A stretch of DNA of 64,000 bases, from the NCBI RefSeq assembly GCF_003716875.1, contig NZ_CP033077.1, forward strand, positions 620,001 to 684,000, written 5' to 3'. Numbering within the stretch: position 1 is the stretch's first letter; every line of letters begins with the position of its first letter. The position numbers and the translations under genes were made by a program. The DNA comes from Vibrio zhugei. GTDB taxonomy: Bacteria; Pseudomonadota; Gammaproteobacteria; Enterobacterales; Vibrionaceae. Positions 62,288-64,000 of this stretch are shown in pieces. The notes beneath the pieces are model-generated. The model worked only from the letters and a program-made list of their open reading frames with translations, was not told where the DNA came from and did not search any database.

Positions 62288-64000
62288 TTAGAGTTTAAAG
62301 GTTCCCACTGTGCGATCAAGACGTGCCGACAATTCTTTTAGTGCATGACTTGCTTCGGCCAATTGCTCCGCCGTCGTGGTCGTCTCTTCATTAATCGAGT
62401 TAATCTCTTCGATGTTTTGATTAATGGTATGTACAACGGTCGATTGTTCTTCAGTCGCTGTCGCAACCTGAATGTTGCGGTCCGAAATTTCGTGGATACG
62501 TGTCGAAATCAACTGCAACATTTCCGCGGTTTCGTCGGACGCTTTCACACCATCACGCGACACGAGTTTACCGGCTTCCATCGCTTCAACCGCATCTTTC
62601 GCATCCGATTGAAGTTGGTTGATCATCTTCTGAATTTCATCAGTCGATGTAGCAGTACGACCGGCCAAATTACGAACTTCATCAGCCACTACGGCGAAAC
62701 CACGTCCTTGCTCACCAGCACGAGCCGCTTCAATTGCCGCATTTAACGCCAGTAGATTGGTTTGCTCGGAAATACCACGAATAACATCGAGAATCGTACC
62801 AATCTCTAGAGTGGTTGATGCCAATTTCTCAACCACCACACCCGTACTTTCAATATCTCGAGACAGACGACCAATGACTTCTTTCGCTCGGCCCACCACT
62901 TCGGTTCCTGATACTGTTTCCGCTGTCGCTTGGTTAGCGCTATCGGCCGCTGTTGAAGCGTTCGATGCGATTTCGCTGATGGTCGCGCCCATTTCATTAA
63001 TCGCGGTCACCACTTGCAGTGTTTGGTCACGCTGCTCTTGGCTATTATCGTGAGTATGAGAGGCTTTATTTGCTACGCTCATTGCCGCTTGCTGCAACTC
63101 ATCGCTCGTTTCGGCAACTTCACGAATCGACTTATGAATTTTTTCAACAAAGCTATTAAATCCTTTCGACAATTGCGCAATCTCATCTTCAGTATCAATA
63201 GTGATACGTTGTGATAGATCGCCTTCGCCTTCACCTAAATCGGTGAAACGAGCCGCTAACTGACGAATAGGTTTCACAATGCTATTGCCCAACCAAATGC
63301 CACCTAAAATGAAGATAACAGCCACCAACACCGTCGACCAAAGCAACCGTTGAGTCACCGCATCCATATCGGCAAACACTTCGGCTTTAGGAACGACCCC
63401 GACTACAAACCAGTTCATGCTTTTCACATACAAGCTAGAAATAAACACGTCTTGGCCATTATGTTGTGTCTCAATCAAGTTAAAACCGTTTTTTTGCAGA
63501 AGCTGGCTTGATTGACGACCATATAATTGCTCAAGGGTTTCCCCGACCTTACTTTGCGTGCGGTGAATTTTTATAGAGCCGTTGGCATCCGCTAGGAATA
63601 CATAGCCGGTTTTTTGAATTTTAAAACTATTCAAAAAGTTGACCATATCTGTCATGGACTTAGAAACACCCGATAAAGTGCCATCCCTTGTCGATTGATA
63701 GTTAACAAACATTTTCACCGTGCCATCAGGCTCTTGGAAAATACTCACCATATGTTGTTTGTTCGAACTGACAAAACTGTAGAACCAACCATCTTGCTGA
63801 TGGTTTAAACGTCGTAAAAAGCCATTTTGATTCCAGTAATCCCCCGTACTGCGGTTCGCTACCGATGCATCGTTCAAATTGTATTGCTTAACGACACTCG
63901 CAAGATCCTCGACGAGAAGCTTTTCTTCTGTAGGATCAACCGGATCACTTTTCACCGTTCTTTTCACAAATTCACTGGTCGAAATTTGCTGAGCGGTATT
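62288..64000 (-). CDS. Methyl-accepting chemotaxis protein (C-terminal part, cut by the window edge)
   Basis: At least 570 residues; the frame is open to the window end, so the first membrane segment and true start lie beyond 64000. A dCache-like periplasmic domain ([52 protein letters not shown]) precedes a membrane segment ([20 protein letters not shown]), a HAMP linker ([28 protein letters not shown]) and the MA signalling domain with the hairpin tip [48 protein letters not shown] (each named as a standard block). No C-terminal CheR/CheB-binding pentapeptide: it ends RTVGTFKL. Ligand unknown; amino acids are common for dCache receptors. Confidence 0.9.
   Translation of the reverse strand, partial: NTAQQISTSEFVKRTVKSDPVDPTEEKLLVEDLASVVKQYNLNDASVANRSTGDYWNQNGFLRRLNHQQDGWFYSFVSSNKQHMVSIFQEPDGTVKMFVNYQSTRDGTLSGVSKSMTDMVNFLNSFKIQKTGYVFLADANGSIKIHRTQSKVGETLEQLYGRQSSQLLQKNGFNLIETQHNGQDVFISSLYVKSMNWFVVGVVPKAEVFADMDAVTQRLLWSTVLVAVIFILGGIWLGNSIVKPIRQLAARFTDLGEGEGDLSQRITIDTEDEIAQLSKGFNSFVEKIHKSIREVAETSDELQQAAMSVANKASHTHDNSQEQRDQTLQVVTAINEMGATISEIASNASTAADSANQATAETVSGTEVVGRAKEVIGRLSRDIESTGVVVEKLASTTLEIGTILDVIRGISEQTNLLALNAAIEAARAGEQGRGFAVVADEVRNLAGRTATSTDEIQKMINQLQSDAKDAVEAMEAGKLVSRDGVKASDETAEMLQLISTRIHEISDRNIQVATATEEQSTVVHTINQNIEEINSINEETTTTAEQLAEASHALKELSARLDRTVGTFKL

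Noticed and set aside
1..64000. tRNA, rRNA or intact insertion sequences
   Set aside because: None was seen when reading the intergenic regions; a tRNA scan was not possible, so a missed tRNA cannot be fully excluded.

Overview
The window reads as chromosomal DNA of a Vibrionaceae gammaproteobacterium, most likely a Vibrio. This rests on gene content and protein similarity recalled from known families: a cysPTWA/cysM sulfur locus, an aerobactin locus with a dedicated FhuCDB-type importer arranged like the Vibrio mat/vat genes, ldhA, guaC, ybiT, arfA and a cspA-type gene. The species cannot be named from the sequence alone. I saw no rRNA or tRNA genes and no intact transposase.

Layout. 0.4-3.4 kb: murein-peptide recycling pair (mpaA, MppA/OppA-type binding protein) and a small unknown gene. 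3.4-8.5 kb: sulfate/thiosulfate importer cysP-cysT-cysW-cysA, divergent from cysM. 8.7-14.6 kb: dkgA, cysteine desulfidase-type cyuA, ybiT, an unknown membrane protein, an ABM monooxygenase and a Cys-cluster protein. 14.7-19.8 kb: a four-gene nickel/peptide/opine-type ABC importer whose two permeases are fused into one protein, with a Zur-like operator just upstream. 19.9-21.5 kb: an overlapping pair encoding a COG-E type amidoligase and a class I glutamine-amidotransferase-like (C26) peptidase. 21.7-24.7 kb: a ferric-siderophore/haem-type ABC importer. 26.2-30.5 kb: a MalK/MalFG-type sugar importer. 30.6-44.0 kb: a complete aerobactin island (MFS exporter candidate, matCDB-type importer, iucABCD, iutA) with two good Fur boxes.

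44.1-45.8 kb: a secreted PL4 rhamnogalacturonan lyase. 46.0-48.7 kb: a divergent pair, a GNAT/C39-peptidase fusion and an RLAN-RimK ATP-grasp ligase, a second predicted peptide-ligase system. 48.8-49.7 kb: a type I-F CRISPR array (16 repeats, 15 spacers) with no cas genes in the window, lying just downstream of guaC. 50.1-57 kb: guaC with a structured leader, ldhA, nnrE/nnrD fusion, a PAS protein coupled to a receiver-CheC fusion, and a two-domain GNAT protein. 57-64 kb: arfA with a stem-loop enclosing its stop codon, a cold-shock gene with a long leader, an MscS channel, a DsbA-family protein with a CPWS site, a GH43 arabinanase, a small acidic protein and the C-terminal part of a chemoreceptor cut by the window edge.

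The dominant theme is nutrient capture: sulfur, iron (two importers plus aerobactin), probably zinc or another metal, sugars and pectin side chains. The parts least explained by known biology are the two ligase-peptidase loci, the Zur-box transporter next to one of them, the cas-less I-F array beside guaC, and the twin hairpins in the guaC leader.
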